Assembly (NCBI RefSeq): GCF_029846275.1
Contig: NZ_JARVWS010000001.1
Location: forward strand, 744,001-808,000
DNA: 64,000 bases
Source of the DNA: Nocardioides sp. CER19
Lineage (GTDB): Bacteria; Actinomycetota; Actinomycetes; Propionibacteriales; Nocardioidaceae
Direction: 5' to 3'
Below are positions 29,801 through 38,947 of the stretch, one piece after another; within the stretch, counting starts at the first letter, position 1, and the number at the start of each line of letters is the position of its first letter. Below the pieces are notes generated by a model. It was not told where the DNA came from, ran no database searches, and saw only the letters and a program-made list of their open reading frames with translations. The position numbers and the translations under genes are program-made.

Positions 29801-30943
29801 ATGTCCCGCATGCCCCTAGCACTTCCCCGGCCCCGGCAGGTGACCATCGCCGCCTCGATGATCGTGGCGGGGTCGGCCGCGGTCGTGCTGACCGTGTTCC
29901 AGCAGATCGCCGGACTGCACAGCATCGACACCCGCGACACCGTCGAGAAGATGCTGGGGGAGCCGCCGTTCGACACCATGGGCGTCAGCGTCGACCGGAT
30001 CCTGGACATCATCCGTGTGCTCTCGATGGTCGCCGCGGCCTGCGCGACCGCGACCGCGATCCTCGGCTGGCAGGTGCTCCACCGGTCCAAGTCGGCGCGG
30101 ATCGCGCTGAGCGTCCTCGCGGTCCCGCTCTTCATCACCGGGATCGGTACCGGCGGGATCCTCTCCACCGCCGTCGCGGTCGCGATCGTGCTGCTCTGGC
30201 TGCAACCGGCGCGTGACTGGTTCGAGGGCCGGTGGCAGCCGGCCCCCGAGCAGGGCGCCCCCGGCCAGCAGCGGACCGGGGAGCGGACCCAACAGCGGAT
30301 CCAGCAGCCCCAGCGTCCGGCCGAGCAGCCGACCGAGCCGCCGACCGGGCCGGAGGGGTCCGATCAGGGGACCGAGCAGCCGCCGCCGTACGCCGGCTGG
30401 CCGCCGCCCGCCGGGAGCTGGCCGCCTCCCCAGGCGAGCTGGCCGCCCCCGACCGCCCCGGTGCAGGCACCCACGCCCGCGCAGGCGCCGGTCGCGCGCC
30501 CCGAGAAGACCCATCGCCCGCCGGCCGTCATGGCCGCGGTGGTCCTGACCTGGGTGTGCTCGGTGCTCCTCGGTGGCCTCTTCGTGGTCGGCGCCGCCTG
30601 GCTGATCGCCTCGCCCGAGACCCTCATGGACGAGATGACCAAGCAGAACCCGGAGCTGGTCCGCGACGGCACCATCACGGTCGGGCTGCTGCGCGGCTTG
30701 CTCGCCGGCATGGCCGGCATGATCGTCCTGTGGGTGCTGGCCGCCTGCGTCCTCGCCTTCCTCGTGCTGCGCGGCGTCGGATGGGCCCGGGTCCTCCTGC
30801 TCGTCTCGACCGGCGCGGCCGGACTCGGACTCCTCGTGTGCGCCCTGGTCAACGCCGGCATGGTGGTGCCGCTGGTCGGTGCCGGAGCCGTCTTCGCGCT
30901 GCTGCTGCGGCGTGACGTCAGCGCGTGGTTCGGCCACCGCTGA
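29801..30943 (+). CDS. Multi-pass membrane protein with Pro/Gln-rich loop, hypothetical
   Basis: A 380-residue protein of two membrane modules joined by a low-complexity loop. N-terminal helices are at about 15-37 (VTIAASMIVAGSAAVVLTV), 70-90 and 103-130. Residues about 140-235 are Pro/Gln/Glu-rich with repeats of WPPPxxxW (AGWPPPAGSW, ASWPPPTA), possibly cytoplasmic. Helices then follow near 246-268, 297-320 and 330-375. The first module has the look of Actinobacteria-specific small membrane proteins, but no named family is recognised. ATG 29801 is used; ATG 29810 is an equal alternative. A TTGACA at 29782-29787 could be a -35 box but no convincing -10 follows. Confidence 0.78.
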   Translation: MSRMPLALPRPRQVTIAASMIVAGSAAVVLTVFQQIAGLHSIDTRDTVEKMLGEPPFDTMGVSVDRILDIIRVLSMVAAACATATAILGWQVLHRSKSARIALSVLAVPLFITGIGTGGILSTAVAVAIVLLWLQPARDWFEGRWQPAPEQGAPGQQRTGERTQQRIQQPQRPAEQPTEPPTGPEGSDQGTEQPPPYAGWPPPAGSWPPPQASWPPPTAPVQAPTPAQAPVARPEKTHRPPAVMAAVVLTWVCSVLLGGLFVVGAAWLIASPETLMDEMTKQNPELVRDGTITVGLLRGLLAGMAGMIVLWVLAACVLAFLVLRGVGWARVLLLVSTGAAGLGLLVCALVNAGMVVPLVGAGAVFALLLRRDVSAWFGHR

Positions 30944-30952
30944 GGTCCTCTC

Positions 30953-31243
30953 CTAGGTGTCCAGCGGCGAGGGTCGCGGCGGGCCGGGCACGCGGGCGCC
31001 GGAGCGAGGGCACCACCCGCCCCGGGTGACGCTGCGCCGGCTGCCGCCGGACGCGGGGAGGACGCTGCCGTGCAGCTGCCACGTCGCCCCGTCGAACGAC
31101 CAGTGCAGGAGCTCCTCCCGCCACGGCTCCTGGCGCAGCATCGTGCGCTCCCACAGCTCCGTCTGAGCGACGTGGGCGTCCTTGAGGCGTCTGAGGAGTC
31201 GAAGGGCCAGGTGGCGCATCGACCGGGAGTGATCTGCAGCCAT
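30953..31243 (-). CDS. Small hypothetical protein
   Basis: A 96-residue product that lies alone in an otherwise empty 380-bp space. Its sequence is protein-like: a basic amphipathic helix (RHLALRLLRRLKDAHVAQTE), then WERTMLRQEPWREELLHWSF and DGATWQLHGSVLPASGG, ending in Pro/Arg-rich residues. The several Trp residues and the pattern of a beta turn followed by RRSVTRGGWCP suggest a real conserved small protein rather than chance. ATG 31243 is used; ATG 31219 is possible. No function can be given. Confidence 0.5.
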   Translation of the reverse strand: MAADHSRSMRHLALRLLRRLKDAHVAQTELWERTMLRQEPWREELLHWSFDGATWQLHGSVLPASGGSRRSVTRGGWCPRSGARVPGPPRPSPLDT

Positions 31244-31325
31244 ACCTCGATGGTCCGACCGCCCTCCGGGGTGTCGCGAGTGGCAGATATGACGTGCCTC
31301 GTCGAATTCCTGCCACGCGAGTTTT

Positions 31326-32483
31326 CTAGGGCGTCAGGGTCCCGGCGCCCAGGCGCCGGGTGGCCTCAGCGAGCACCTCGGGGCGCTTGCAGAAGGTCCA
31401 CCGCACCAGTTGCCGACCGGCATCGGGGTGGTCCGCGTAGAAGCCCTGGACCGGGATGCCGACCACCCCGACCCGCTCCGGCAGTGCCAGGCAGAACGCC
31501 GTCGCGTCCTCCCAGCCGAGGTGGGTGATGTCGCTGACCGCGAAGTAGGTGCCGTCGGGCGTGCGGGTCGGCAGGCCGGCGTCGGCCAGCCCGGTGAGGA
31601 GCAGGTCGCGGCGCTCCTGGAGCGAGGCGGCGAGCTCCTTCGGGAAGTCGGCGGCCGAGGTCAGTGCGAAGGCGGCGGCCGGCTGCAGGGGCGCGCCGGT
31701 GGTGAACGTCAGCCACTGCTTGGCCGACATGAGCGCGGAGACCAGGTGAGCCGGCCCGGTGGCCCAGCCGACCTTCCAGCCGGTGAAGGAGTAGGACTTG
31801 CCGATCGAGGAGATGGTCAGCGTGCGTTCGGCCATGCCGGGAAGCGTCGCGATCGGGACGTGCTCGACGCCGAAGGTGAGGTGCTCGTAGACCTCGTCGG
31901 TGATCACGGTGAGGTCGTGCTCGACCGCGAGCCGGGCGATCTCGGCCAGCTCGTCCCGGGAGAGCACCGTCCCGGTCGGGTTGTGCGGCGAGTTGAGCAG
32001 CACGAACCGGGTCCGCGACGTCACGGCCGCGCGCAGCTCGTCCACGTCGAGACGGAAGTCGGGCGCCCGCAGGGTCACCGGTCGACGTACGCCGCCCGCC
32101 ATCTGCAGCATCGCCGCGTAGGAGTCGTAGTAGGGCTCGAGCACGACCACCTCGTCGCCCGGCTCGATGAGCCCGAGCGTCGCTGCGGCGATCGCCTCGG
32201 TCGCGCCGGTGGTCACCACGACCTGTGAGTCGGGGTCCCACGTCAGGCCGTAGTGGCGCTGCTGGTGCTCGACGATCGCCTGGCGCAGCGCGGGCACGCC
32301 CGGTCCGGGGGCGTACTGGTTCGCCCCGCCCTGGAGCGCCGCGACCGCCTCGGCGATCACCTCCGGCGGTCCGTCGACGTCGGGGAAGCCTTGGCCGAGG
32401 TTGACGGCGCCGGTCCTCAGCGCGAGGGCTGACATGGTCGTGAAGATGGTCGGCGGGATGCCTTGCAGGCGCGACACGGTCAC
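31326..32483 (-). CDS. dapC: PLP-dependent aminotransferase, DapC-like (class I/II)
   Basis: A 385-residue fold-type I aminotransferase. It begins TVSRLQGIPPTIFTTMSAL and contains GAVNLGQGFPDVDGPPEVI, the substrate/cofactor motif LNSPHNPTGTVLS, ITDEVYEHLTF and the PLP-lysine region ISSIGKSYSFTGWKVGW. Closest remembered relative is the mycobacterial Rv0858c type, N-succinyldiaminopimelate aminotransferase of lysine/peptidoglycan precursor synthesis; kynurenine-oxoglutarate and methionine aminotransferases share the fold, so the substrate is less certain than the family. GTG start at 32483 is supported by TAGATT 6 bp upstream (leaderless spacing). Divergent from the DUF5107 gene. Confidence 0.88.
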   Translation of the reverse strand: MTVSRLQGIPPTIFTTMSALALRTGAVNLGQGFPDVDGPPEVIAEAVAALQGGANQYAPGPGVPALRQAIVEHQQRHYGLTWDPDSQVVVTTGATEAIAAATLGLIEPGDEVVVLEPYYDSYAAMLQMAGGVRRPVTLRAPDFRLDVDELRAAVTSRTRFVLLNSPHNPTGTVLSRDELAEIARLAVEHDLTVITDEVYEHLTFGVEHVPIATLPGMAERTLTISSIGKSYSFTGWKVGWATGPAHLVSALMSAKQWLTFTTGAPLQPAAAFALTSAADFPKELAASLQERRDLLLTGLADAGLPTRTPDGTYFAVSDITHLGWEDATAFCLALPERVGVVGIPVQGFYADHPDAGRQLVRWTFCKRPEVLAEATRRLGAGTLTP

Positions 32484-32516
32484 GTGGCCAATCTAGGGGT
32501 GGATCCCAGGTGCAGG

Positions 32517-34472
32517 ATGTCCACCGTGACGTCCCTGACCCTGGGCACGCTCCGCATGCCCGTCGCGGGCCTGGGCCCCGCGAACCCGCTGCCGCCCTTG
32601 CGCCGCACGACGGACCCGCACGACGGCGTGCGGATCCACGTCGACGACGACGAGATGAGGACCAACGTCGCCTACGGGCACCTGCCCACGCTGCTGCCCT
32701 ACCTCGTCCAGGACGGCTACGGCCGTGTGCGCGAGGAGCGGGACGTCGAGGTGGCCGTCCTGCAGAACGACGTCCTGAGGGCGACGTTCCTCCCGGGGCT
32801 CGGCGGCCGGCTGTGGTCGCTGGTGCACCTCCCCAGCGGCCGGGAGCTGCTGCACCGCAACCCGATCCTGCAGCCCGCGAACCTCGCCCTGCGCAACGCC
32901 TGGTTCGCCGGCGGCGTCGAGTGGAACCTCGGGACCACCGGCCACACGACGCTGACGTGCGAGCCGCTGCACACCGTGCGGGTCACGGGCGCGGACGGCG
33001 TACCGGTGCTCCGGATGTACGAGTACGAGCGCACCCGCGAGCTCGTCTACAGCCTCGACGTCAGCCTGCAGCCGGGGTCGCCCGTGCTGCTGGTGACCGT
33101 GCGGATCGTCAACCCGACCACCCGGACCGTGCCGGTCTACTGGTGGTCGAACGCGGCCGTGCCCGAGACCGACGACCTGCGCGTCGTCGTACCGGCCGAC
33201 TCGGCCTACCACTACGCCTACGACAGCGGGCTGCAGGTCGTATCGGTGCCCGACGACGACGGTCGGGACCTCTCCCGGCCCGCCACCGCGCCGTCGCCCG
33301 CCGACTGGTTCTTCGACTGCCGGGCCGCGTCCCGGCCGTGGATCAGCGCGCTCGACGCGGACGGCCGCGGCCTGCTGCAGGTGTCGACCCGGCGCCTCGT
33401 GGGCCGCAAGCTGTTCGTGTGGGGCCGCTCGGTCGGCGGCCGCCGGTGGCAGCAGTTCCTCTCCGGCGAGGGCAGCCCGTACGTCGAGATCCAGGCCGGA
33501 CTCGCCCGCACCCAGCTCGAGCACCTGCCGATGCCGGCGGGCGAGACGTGGTCGTGGGTCGAGGCCTACGGGATGGCCGAGCTCGACCCGGCCGCGGCCC
33601 ATGGACCCTGGAGTGTCGCGCAGGAGGCGGTCGCGCGCGCCGCTGACGCGATCGCGCCGGGCGGGGTCCTGGAGGACGAGCTCGCGCTCGCGGCCGCCCG
33701 CGCCGACCGACCGGTCGACGAGGTGTTGCGTCCCGGCTCGGGATGGGGCGCGCTGGAGCGGCAACGGCGCCAGGCGGCGGGGGAGCAGCCACTGCCCGAT
33801 GCCGGCACGCCGTGGCCCGACGACACGCTGGGTGCCGAGCAGGAGCCGTGGCTCGCGTTGCTGCGCACCGGCGAGCTTCCCGAGGCGGACCCGGCGCGGC
33901 CGCCGGAGTCCTACGTCGTCGGCGAGGGCTGGGCGGGGCTGCTCGAGACGGCCCCCGAGCACTGGGCGACCTGGCTCCACCGTGGCGTCGCGCGCTGGCA
34001 CGCCGGCGCGCTCGTCGACGCCCGTGCGGCGTTCGAGGCTTCCCTGGCCCACCGGGTCACCGCCTGGGCGCTGCGCAACCTGGCCGTGGCCGAGCAGGTG
34101 GCCGGTGACGTCCAGGCCGCCGCCGACCACTACCGCCGCGCGCACGCCCTGGCGCCGGGCGAGCGGGCGCTGACCGCCGAGGCCATGCAGGCGCTGCTGG
34201 ACGCCGGCCGGCCCGACGAGGCGCTCGAGCTGCTCGACGTCGTCCCCGAGCCCGCGCGCCGCCACGGGCGCGTGCGGCTGCTCGAGCTGCGGGCCGCGCT
34301 CGGCGCCGGCGACCTCGAGCGGGCCGGGCCCATCCTCGACTCCGACCTGGTCGTCGACGACCTGCGGGAGGGCGAGGACTCGCTCGCCGACCTGTGGGCC
34401 GGCTACCACCGGGCGCGGGGCACCGCCGACCCGCCGCCGCTGCCGGCGCGGCTGGACTTCCGGATGCACTGA
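32517..34472 (+). CDS. DUF5107 and tetratricopeptide repeat protein
   Basis: A 651-residue cytoplasmic-looking protein. Residues about 40-350 form a beta-sandwich like galactose mutarotase and glycoside hydrolase accessory domains (FLPGLGGRLWSLVHLPSGRE, VPVYWWSNAAVPETDDLRVV). This is the DUF5107 family, often tied to carbohydrate metabolism. The second half is helical and ends in TPR-like repeats (LHRGVARWHAGALVDARAAF, then NLAVAEQVAGDVQAAADHYRRA). ATG 32517 follows CAGG and gives the normal family start; a longer frame runs into the divergent dapC-like gene. A TAGGGG box at 32494-32499 may be its -10. The enzymatic role is not known. Confidence 0.85.
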   Translation: MSTVTSLTLGTLRMPVAGLGPANPLPPLRRTTDPHDGVRIHVDDDEMRTNVAYGHLPTLLPYLVQDGYGRVREERDVEVAVLQNDVLRATFLPGLGGRLWSLVHLPSGRELLHRNPILQPANLALRNAWFAGGVEWNLGTTGHTTLTCEPLHTVRVTGADGVPVLRMYEYERTRELVYSLDVSLQPGSPVLLVTVRIVNPTTRTVPVYWWSNAAVPETDDLRVVVPADSAYHYAYDSGLQVVSVPDDDGRDLSRPATAPSPADWFFDCRAASRPWISALDADGRGLLQVSTRRLVGRKLFVWGRSVGGRRWQQFLSGEGSPYVEIQAGLARTQLEHLPMPAGETWSWVEAYGMAELDPAAAHGPWSVAQEAVARAADAIAPGGVLEDELALAAARADRPVDEVLRPGSGWGALERQRRQAAGEQPLPDAGTPWPDDTLGAEQEPWLALLRTGELPEADPARPPESYVVGEGWAGLLETAPEHWATWLHRGVARWHAGALVDARAAFEASLAHRVTAWALRNLAVAEQVAGDVQAAADHYRRAHALAPGERALTAEAMQALLDAGRPDEALELLDVVPEPARRHGRVRLLELRAALGAGDLERAGPILDSDLVVDDLREGEDSLADLWAGYHRARGTADPPPLPARLDFRMH

Positions 34473-34508
34473 CGCCGCGCCCCGGGGAACTCACTACGCT
34501 TGGGGCCC

Positions 34509-35036
34509 GTGACCGATGAGACCCTCGCCGCCGACATCGACGCCACCTGCCGCCTGCACGGGGAGTTCACGCTCCGCTCGGGCCAGGTCTCGGACACCTA
34601 CTTCGACAAGTACCTCTTCGAGGCCCAGCCGGCGCTCCTCGACCGGGTCGCCGCGCGGATGGTCGAGCTGCTGCCGGAGGGCACCGAGCTGCTCGGCGGC
34701 CTGGAGATGGGCGGCATCCCGATCGCGACCATGGTCTCGGCCAGGACCGGTATCCCGGTGATCTTCATCCGCAAGAAGGCCAAGGAGTACGGCACCGCGA
34801 AGCTCGCCGAGGGCCCGGACTTCGCCGGCCGGAGGGTCACGCTCATCGAGGACGTCATCACCTCCGGCGGTGCGGTGCGCGACGCCGTCAACGCGCTGCG
34901 CCCCGCCGGCGCCGTCATCGACACGGTCGTCTGCGCGATCGACCGCTCGCCCGAGCCGGGCGAGTCGTTGCGCGACGTCGACCTCGAGATCCGCTCGGTG
35001 CTGACCCGCGCCGAGCTGGACGCCGTCGGCTCCTGA
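34509..35036 (+). CDS. pyrE: Orotate phosphoribosyltransferase
   Basis: A 175-residue enzyme of de novo pyrimidine synthesis that joins orotate and PRPP to give OMP. It has the type I phosphoribosyltransferase fold with the PRPP loop VTLIEDVITSGGAVRDAV near residue 115, the flexible catalytic loop IRKKAKEYGTAKLAEG and the N-terminal FTLRSGQVSDTYFDKYLFE. Length is on the short side but complete. GTG 34509 is chosen because TACGCT (34495-34500) lies 8 bp upstream, as in leaderless genes, and because TTG 34500 would overlap that box. It converges with the DedA gene, 6 bp between stops. Confidence 0.95.
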   Translation: MTDETLAADIDATCRLHGEFTLRSGQVSDTYFDKYLFEAQPALLDRVAARMVELLPEGTELLGGLEMGGIPIATMVSARTGIPVIFIRKKAKEYGTAKLAEGPDFAGRRVTLIEDVITSGGAVRDAVNALRPAGAVIDTVVCAIDRSPEPGESLRDVDLEIRSVLTRAELDAVGS

Positions 35037-35042
35037 CGGCGG

Positions 35043-35738
35043 TCAGCGGACGTTCTGCGGCTGGCCCTTGGCCTGCCGGTCGCGCTTCTGCTTGCGCCGG
35101 ACCTCGATCGCGATCGGGATGACGGTGATGAGCAGCAGCCCGATCGTCACGTAGTCGATGTTGTCGCCCAGCCACGGGAACGACCGGCCGAGGAAGTAGC
35201 CGAGCAGCGTGATGCTGGCGACCCACAAGGCGGCGCCGACCGCGCTCCAGATCATGAACTTCGCGCGGTTCATCCGCGTGACGCCGGCGACGAGCGTGAT
35301 GAAGGTGCGCACGAACGGCACGAACCGGCCGATCACCAGCGCCTTGGAGCCGTGCACGTCGAAGAAGTGCGACGTCTGCTCGAGGTACTCCCGCTTGATC
35401 AGCCTGCCGTTGCGCTCGTAGATGCGCGGCCCGATCTTGCGGCCTATCTCGTAGCCCGCGACGTTGCCGCCGAAGGCGGCGATCATGAACAGCAGCAGCG
35501 CGACCACGAGGTCGACGCCGTGGCCACCCGGGACGATGTCGACACGGTCGGTGCCGATGAAGAGTCCCATCGCGAAGAGCAGCGTGTCTCCGGGCAGGAA
35601 CGGGAAGAACAGCCCGCACTCGACGAACACGATCACCAGACTCAGCCAGAACAGCGCCGATCCGAAGGTGCCGAGCAGCCAGTCGGGGTCCATCCACTTC
35701 ATGCCGAGCAGGAGCGGCTGGATCAGGTCGAGGAACAC
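35043..35738 (-). CDS. DedA family membrane protein
   Basis: A 231-residue polytopic protein of the DedA/SNARE-associated (VTT) superfamily, implicated in membrane lipid (undecaprenyl phosphate) flipping and homeostasis. Signatures include VFVECGLFFPFLPGDTLLF, FGGNVAGYEIGRKIG and VIGRFVPFVRTFITLVAGV, with the conserved Arg and Pro of the re-entrant loop. A final helix (GLLLITVIPIAIEV) precedes a basic tail. Start GTG 35738 has TACCGT 6 bp upstream, a leaderless-type arrangement, and is divergent from the methyltransferase gene, 32 bp apart. Confidence 0.93.
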   Translation of the reverse strand: MFLDLIQPLLLGMKWMDPDWLLGTFGSALFWLSLVIVFVECGLFFPFLPGDTLLFAMGLFIGTDRVDIVPGGHGVDLVVALLLFMIAAFGGNVAGYEIGRKIGPRIYERNGRLIKREYLEQTSHFFDVHGSKALVIGRFVPFVRTFITLVAGVTRMNRAKFMIWSAVGAALWVASITLLGYFLGRSFPWLGDNIDYVTIGLLLITVIPIAIEVRRKQKRDRQAKGQPQNVR

Positions 35739-35770
35739 GTGCTCACGGTACCTGCCCTACGCTCAGGCGC

Positions 35771-36484
35771 GTGCGCGAGTACGACGATCAGGCGGTCGTG
35801 GCCAATTCCGACGGCCAGCGGGCGCCGTACGACCCGATGCCGCACGGGCCCGCCGAGGTCGGTGTCGGACCGTGGCAGGGCGAGTGGCCGGACGACCCGC
35901 GCTACGACCCGGAGCTGCTCGAGCACGGTGACCGACGCAACGTCGTCGACCGCTACCGCTACTGGTCGATGGAGGCGATCCGTGCCGATCTCGACACCCG
36001 GCGCCACGCCTTCCACGTCGCCATCGAGAACTGGCAGCACGACTTCAACATCGGGACGATCGTCCGGAGCGCCAACGCGTTCCTCGCGGCCGAGGTGCAC
36101 ATCGTCGGCAACAGGCGGTGGAACCGGCGCGGCGCCATGGTGACCGACCGCTACCAGCACGTCCGGCACCACGCGTCGGTGCCCGACCTGGCCGCCTACC
36201 TGCACGAGCTCCCCGGCGGGCCGGTCCGGCTGCTCGGCATCGACAACCTGCCCGGGTCGCTGCACCTCGAGACGACCGACGTCCCGCGCGACGTCTGCTT
36301 CCTGTTCGGCCAGGAGGGGCCCGGGCTCTCCGAGGAGGCTCGTGCAGCGTGCGACGGGACGTTCTCGATCGCGCAGTTCGGCTCGACCCGCTCCATCAAC
36401 GCGTCGTCGGCCGCCGCGATCGCGATGCACACCTGGGTCCGCGAGCACGCCGACCTGTCGTCCGGAGAGGCGTGGCGGGGCTAG
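35771..36484 (+). CDS. TrmH/SpoU family RNA 2'-O-methyltransferase
   Basis: A 237-residue SPOUT-type methyltransferase with the three SpoU motifs: motif 1 NIGTIVRSANAFLAAEVHIV, motif 2 VCFLFGQEGPGLS and motif 3 GSTRSINASSAAAIAMH. These make the knotted S-adenosylmethionine site. The target RNA (tRNA or rRNA) cannot be read from the sequence. GTG 35771 has TACGCT (35758-35763) 7 bp upstream, ideal leaderless spacing. The stop overlaps the TetR gene's end by 4 bp in convergent orientation. Confidence 0.92.
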   Translation: MREYDDQAVVANSDGQRAPYDPMPHGPAEVGVGPWQGEWPDDPRYDPELLEHGDRRNVVDRYRYWSMEAIRADLDTRRHAFHVAIENWQHDFNIGTIVRSANAFLAAEVHIVGNRRWNRRGAMVTDRYQHVRHHASVPDLAAYLHELPGGPVRLLGIDNLPGSLHLETTDVPRDVCFLFGQEGPGLSEEARAACDGTFSIAQFGSTRSINASSAAAIAMHTWVREHADLSSGEAWRG

Positions 36485-37209
36485 GACCCCTCGACCAGCT
36501 GCTCGATGCCCCCGAGCACGATCTCGAGCCCGAACACGAAGTCGTCGGAGGGCCACGGCCCCTCCTCGGCCGGCTCGTCGTCGAACACGTCGGCCTGGAG
36601 TGCCATCCAGACCGTCGGGGTCGCCTCCTCGTCGATGACGCTGCGCAGCCGGGTCGACCAGGTGCGCAGGCCCTCCTCGCTGTACTCGTGCAGCAGACGG
36701 ACGTGGCTGCGCACGTAGCCGTCGAGGATCAGGAGTGACGACGCGACCTGCTGCGGCCCCAGCCCGGTCCCGCCGAGCGCGCGCAGGCCGGCGTCCATCC
36801 AGCCGACGCTGTGGGGCGTGAGCGGCGGCGAGGACATGCGTACGTCGACCAGCCACGGGTGCGCCAGGCAGCGGTCGAGGAGCGCGCGGGCCCACGCGGT
36901 CGCGGCGGAGCGCCAGCCGTCGCCGGGCTCGGGCGCCGGCAGGGTCACCGGGCCGTAGGCCGCGTCGAGCATCACCTGGAGCAGGTCGTCCTTCGTGTCG
37001 ACGTACCGGTAGAGGGACATCGCGGTGAAGCCGAGCCGCTTGGCGACCGACGCCATCGACACGGCGTCCAGCCCCTCCTCGTCCGCCAGCGCGACCGCGA
37101 CTCGGGCGATCGCCGGCACCGACATCGCCGGCTTCGGGCCCCGGCGCGGGACGGCGTCGTGGATGCCCCACAGCGCGCGGACCGCGCGGGACACCTCGGG
37201 CTCTGCCAT
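36481..37209 (-). CDS. TetR family transcriptional regulator
   Basis: A 242-residue repressor. The N-terminal DNA-binding domain has the helix-turn-helix GLDAVSMASVAKRLGFTAMSLYRYVDTK (about 48-75 in two blocks). The C-terminal ligand domain is of the tetracycline-repressor type (LLDRCLAHPWLVDVRMS, VASSLLILDGYVRSHV). ATG 37209 is chosen because GAGGAG lies just upstream; ATG 37254 is an in-frame alternative without one. Divergent from an MFS drug exporter that it probably represses, with an inverted repeat in the shared 114-bp space. Confidence 0.93.
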   Translation of the reverse strand: MAEPEVSRAVRALWGIHDAVPRRGPKPAMSVPAIARVAVALADEEGLDAVSMASVAKRLGFTAMSLYRYVDTKDDLLQVMLDAAYGPVTLPAPEPGDGWRSAATAWARALLDRCLAHPWLVDVRMSSPPLTPHSVGWMDAGLRALGGTGLGPQQVASSLLILDGYVRSHVRLLHEYSEEGLRTWSTRLRSVIDEEATPTVWMALQADVFDDEPAEEGPWPSDDFVFGLEIVLGGIEQLVEGS

Positions 37210-37279
37210 CGCTCTCCTCGGCTGGTCGCGGTCCGTCTCGACAATTGCTTGCATCGTACGCAGTGAGCAGACTACCTTC

Positions 37280-37312
37280 TGCGTATCCCAGAAACAGTTT
37301 ATGGAATACGCA
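37280..37312. promoter_or_regulatory. Inverted repeat, probable TetR operator
   Basis: TGCGTAT (37280-37286) and ATACGCA (37306-37312) are perfect inverted 7-mers separated by 19 bp in the divergent TetR/MFS intergenic region. A third half-site, GTACGCA, occurs at 37256-37262. The right arm abuts the MFS ribosome binding site. The spacing is wide for a single TetR dimer, so the site may hold two dimers or the half-sites may belong to two operators. Confidence 0.6.
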
Positions 37313-37323
37313 AAGGAGTGCTC

Positions 37324-38841
37324 ATGAGCACGACGCTGAACCCACCCGTCCGCGCGGGTCGACGGGAGTGGACCGCCCTCGCCGTCCTGGCGCTCCCGCT
37401 GCTGCTGGTCTCGATGGACGTCTCGGTCCTCTACTTCGCGGTGCCGGCGATCACTGTCGAGCTGCACGCCTCGGCGACGCAGCAGCTGTGGATCTTCGAC
37501 GTCTACGGCTTCGTGCTGGCCGGGCTGCTGGTGACGATGGGTGCCGTCGCCGACCGCGTCGGCGCGAAGCGGGTGCTGCTCGCCGGCGCCGTCTGCTTCA
37601 GCGCCACGTCCGTGTGCGCGGCGTACGCCGGGAGCGCCGAGATGCTCATCGCGGCGCGGGCGGTCCTCGGGGTGGCCGGCGCGACGCTGATGCCGTCGAC
37701 CCTTGCGATGGTCCGGACGATGTTCCACGACGAGCGCGAGCGGGCGAAGGCCGTGGCGATCTGGACCGGCGTCATGACGGGCGGCATCGGCCTCGGCCCC
37801 GTGCTCGGCGGGCTCCTGCTCGACCACTTCTGGTGGGGCTCGGTGTTCCTGATCAACCTGCCCGCGATGGCGCTGCTGCTCCTGGTCGGCCCCCGGCTGC
37901 TGCCCGCGACGCCGTCCCGGCGCGGCGTGCCGTTCGACGTGCCGAGCGCGGTGCTGTCGCTGGTGGCCGTGCTGCCGGCGGTCTACGGGATCAAGGAGTG
38001 GGCGGCCCACGGCCTGGAGCCCGCGTGGCCGCTGTGCCTCCTGGTCGGGCTCGCTGCCGGTGTCCTGTTCGTACGCCGGCAGCTCACCCACCCGCACCCG
38101 CTGCTGCCGCCGGGGCTGCTCCGCAACCGCCGCTACACGACGGCCGTGGGGGTCAACGCGGTCGCGACCTTCGCCATCGTGGGCAACGCCGTGTTCATGA
38201 CCGCCTACCTGCAGCTGGTCCTCGGCAAGTCGGCCCTGGAGGCCGCGCTCTGGGCGCTCGCGCCCACCGTGCTGGTCGCGGGCGCCGCCCCCGCCGCCGC
38301 GACCCTCGCCGCCCGCATCGGCGCGCGCCGGGTCACGACGGCGGGTCTGCTCGTCGGAGCCGCCGGCTTCCTCGTGCTCACCCGGGCAGGTACCGACAGC
38401 CTCTGGCTCGTGCTGACCGGCGCCGGCGTCCTCGCCGTGGGGATGGTCAGCGTCATGAGCATCGCCGGCGAGCACGTCCTCGGCTCGCTCGACCCGGCCC
38501 AGGCTGGAGCCGGGTCGGCCGTGTCGGAGGCCGCGACCGAGCTCGGCGGCGCCCTCGGCATCGCGCTCCTGGGCAGCCTCGGCACCGCTGCCTACTCAGC
38601 CTTCGCCGGCGCGCACCTGCCCGCGGCGGTGGCAGGGACGCCCGCGGGGGAGTCGCTGCCGGGCGCGCTGGCCGTCGCCGGCCGGCTGCCCGGCCCGCTC
38701 GGGGACGCGGTGGTCGCGACCGCCCGGACGGCGTACGTCCACGGGCTCCACGCGGCCGCCGTCGGTGGTCTGGTCCTCCTGCTCGCCACCGCCGTCCTGA
38801 CCGCGGTGCGGGGGCGGACGGAGGCGGAGGTCAGCGGCTGA
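37324..38841 (+). CDS. MFS drug exporter, DHA2 (14-helix) family
   Basis: A 505-residue proton-driven multidrug exporter with 14 predicted helices. It starts with WTALAVLALPLLLVSMDVSV, where LVSMDVSVLYFAVP is the typical DHA2 motif D1 region, then motif A around GAVADRVGAKRVLLAG and motif C around GVMTGGIGLGPVLGGLLL. Substrates are unknown. The ATG at 37324 has AGGAG 5 bp upstream (37314-37318). Divergent TetR control is likely: drug binding to the repressor would release expression. Confidence 0.92.
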   Translation: MSTTLNPPVRAGRREWTALAVLALPLLLVSMDVSVLYFAVPAITVELHASATQQLWIFDVYGFVLAGLLVTMGAVADRVGAKRVLLAGAVCFSATSVCAAYAGSAEMLIAARAVLGVAGATLMPSTLAMVRTMFHDERERAKAVAIWTGVMTGGIGLGPVLGGLLLDHFWWGSVFLINLPAMALLLLVGPRLLPATPSRRGVPFDVPSAVLSLVAVLPAVYGIKEWAAHGLEPAWPLCLLVGLAAGVLFVRRQLTHPHPLLPPGLLRNRRYTTAVGVNAVATFAIVGNAVFMTAYLQLVLGKSALEAALWALAPTVLVAGAAPAAATLAARIGARRVTTAGLLVGAAGFLVLTRAGTDSLWLVLTGAGVLAVGMVSVMSIAGEHVLGSLDPAQAGAGSAVSEAATELGGALGIALLGSLGTAAYSAFAGAHLPAAVAGTPAGESLPGALAVAGRLPGPLGDAVVATARTAYVHGLHAAAVGGLVLLLATAVLTAVRGRTEAEVSG

Positions 38842-38947
38842 CCGACCGGCGCCCACACTCCGCCGCGGGTCGTCCGCGTCGGGGTGTGGCGCCGGTCACA
38901 CGAGGCACGTTACGGTCCTCGTACTGCTCGGCCAGGGAGGACTCGGG

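Noticed and set aside
30918..31316. Alternative 132-residue minus-strand frame at 30918-31316
   Set aside because: It overlaps the more protein-like 96-residue frame at 30953-31243 and has Arg/Pro-rich shadow composition.
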